Shown here: in pieces, positions 5,135 to 5,335 of the stretch
Position numbering within the stretch: the first letter of the stretch is position 1
Layout of the letters: each line of letters starts with the position of its first letter
NCBI GenBank assembly: GCA_031277195.1
Contig: JAITMU010000097.1
Coordinates: 1 to 5,335 of the forward strand
Length of the DNA stretch: 5,335 bases
Origin: Gallionellaceae bacterium
GTDB taxonomy: Bacteria > Pseudomonadota > Gammaproteobacteria > Burkholderiales > Gallionellaceae
Direction: 5' to 3'
The notes under the pieces: generated by a model
The model's database searches: none
What the model saw: only the letters and a program-made list of their open reading frames with translations
Told to the model about the DNA's origin: nothing
Position numbers and translations under genes: made by a program

Positions 5135-5335
5135 ATGAACCAGACATACAAAGTCGTTTTCAACCACAGCCTTGGTATCTGGCAGGCGGTTTCCGAATTG
5201 GCGAAATCGCATGGCAAATCCAAGTCGGTCACGCTGGCGGTCGGCCTTGCTGCCGCGCTGGGCGTCTCAGTGGCGCACGCAGGGGGGATTACGACCACCG
5301 GCCAGACGGCGACGACGCTGCAAGTCAACGGCAAC
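5135..5335 (+). CDS. ESPR-containing large exported protein, N-terminal 67 residues (runs off the window)
   Basis: The frame stays open from ATG 5135 to the last base. The first part, MNQTYKVVFNHSLGIWQAVS followed by ELAKSHGKSKS, is a clear extended signal peptide region (ESPR) as found in type V secreted proteins: autotransporters, trimeric adhesins and two-partner TpsA exoproteins. A hydrophobic core TLAVGLAAALGVSV (33-46) and a cleavage site after AHA (47-49) follow. The mature start GGITTTGQTATTLQVNGN resembles the beginning of TPS/haemagglutinin-type adhesins. The protein should be exported by Sec and reach the cell surface or medium. Since proteins with an ESPR are usually very large, most of the gene is missing here. 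Whether it is a self-transporting autotransporter or needs a TpsB partner cannot be decided from this part. Confidence 0.9.
   Translation, partial: MNQTYKVVFNHSLGIWQAVSELAKSHGKSKSVTLAVGLAAALGVSVAHAGGITTTGQTATTLQVNGN

Overview
The window looks like a piece of a proteobacterial chromosome, most likely betaproteobacterial. The support is a short-form (HisZ-dependent) hisG that overlaps hisD, GC-rich coding sequence, and several kinds of palindromic extragenic repeat. The lineage is an inference from gene content and style. No rRNA or other phylogenetic marker is present.

Layout. Positions 2-178 hold the 3' end of an unrecognised, comparatively AT-rich gene. Positions 179-505 hold no convincing gene, but contain four hairpin or repeat structures. 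hisG (506-1156) and hisD (1153-2448) follow, joined by an ATGA overlap. They encode the first and last enzymes of histidine biosynthesis, and both look intact. Only 9 bp after hisD, where hisC is usual in betaproteobacteria, comes a gene for a small secreted beta-barrel protein of the BcsS (cellulose biosynthesis-associated) type (2458-3222). A converging gene on the minus strand (3353-3751) encodes a full-length MqsA-type antitoxin/regulator. It has an excellent ribosome binding site and a palindrome close to the MqsA operator, but no MqsR toxin gene beside it. The 495-bp region 3752-4246 holds repeats and then an AT-rich stretch. It separates mqsA from a divergent sapC-family gene (4247-5008). 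After a perfect 25-bp stem-loop (5026-5079), the window ends inside a gene starting at 5135. Its first 67 codons encode an ESPR-type extended signal peptide, the hallmark of large type V secreted surface proteins.

How it fits together. hisGD is a two-gene remnant of a biosynthetic operon. Much of the rest points to the cell surface: a BcsS-like outer-membrane protein, a SapC-family protein and the start of a large exported adhesin-like protein. An MqsA-type DNA-binding protein sits between them. In E. coli MqsA affects biofilm regulators, so a local regulatory role is possible but unproven.

A striking non-coding feature is a family of G/C-rich hairpin-plus-tail repeats between 3237 and 5079. 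They occur as inverted pairs in two opposite arrangements and as one fused perfect palindrome. No CRISPR array, tRNA, rRNA, transposase gene or convincing new system was found.
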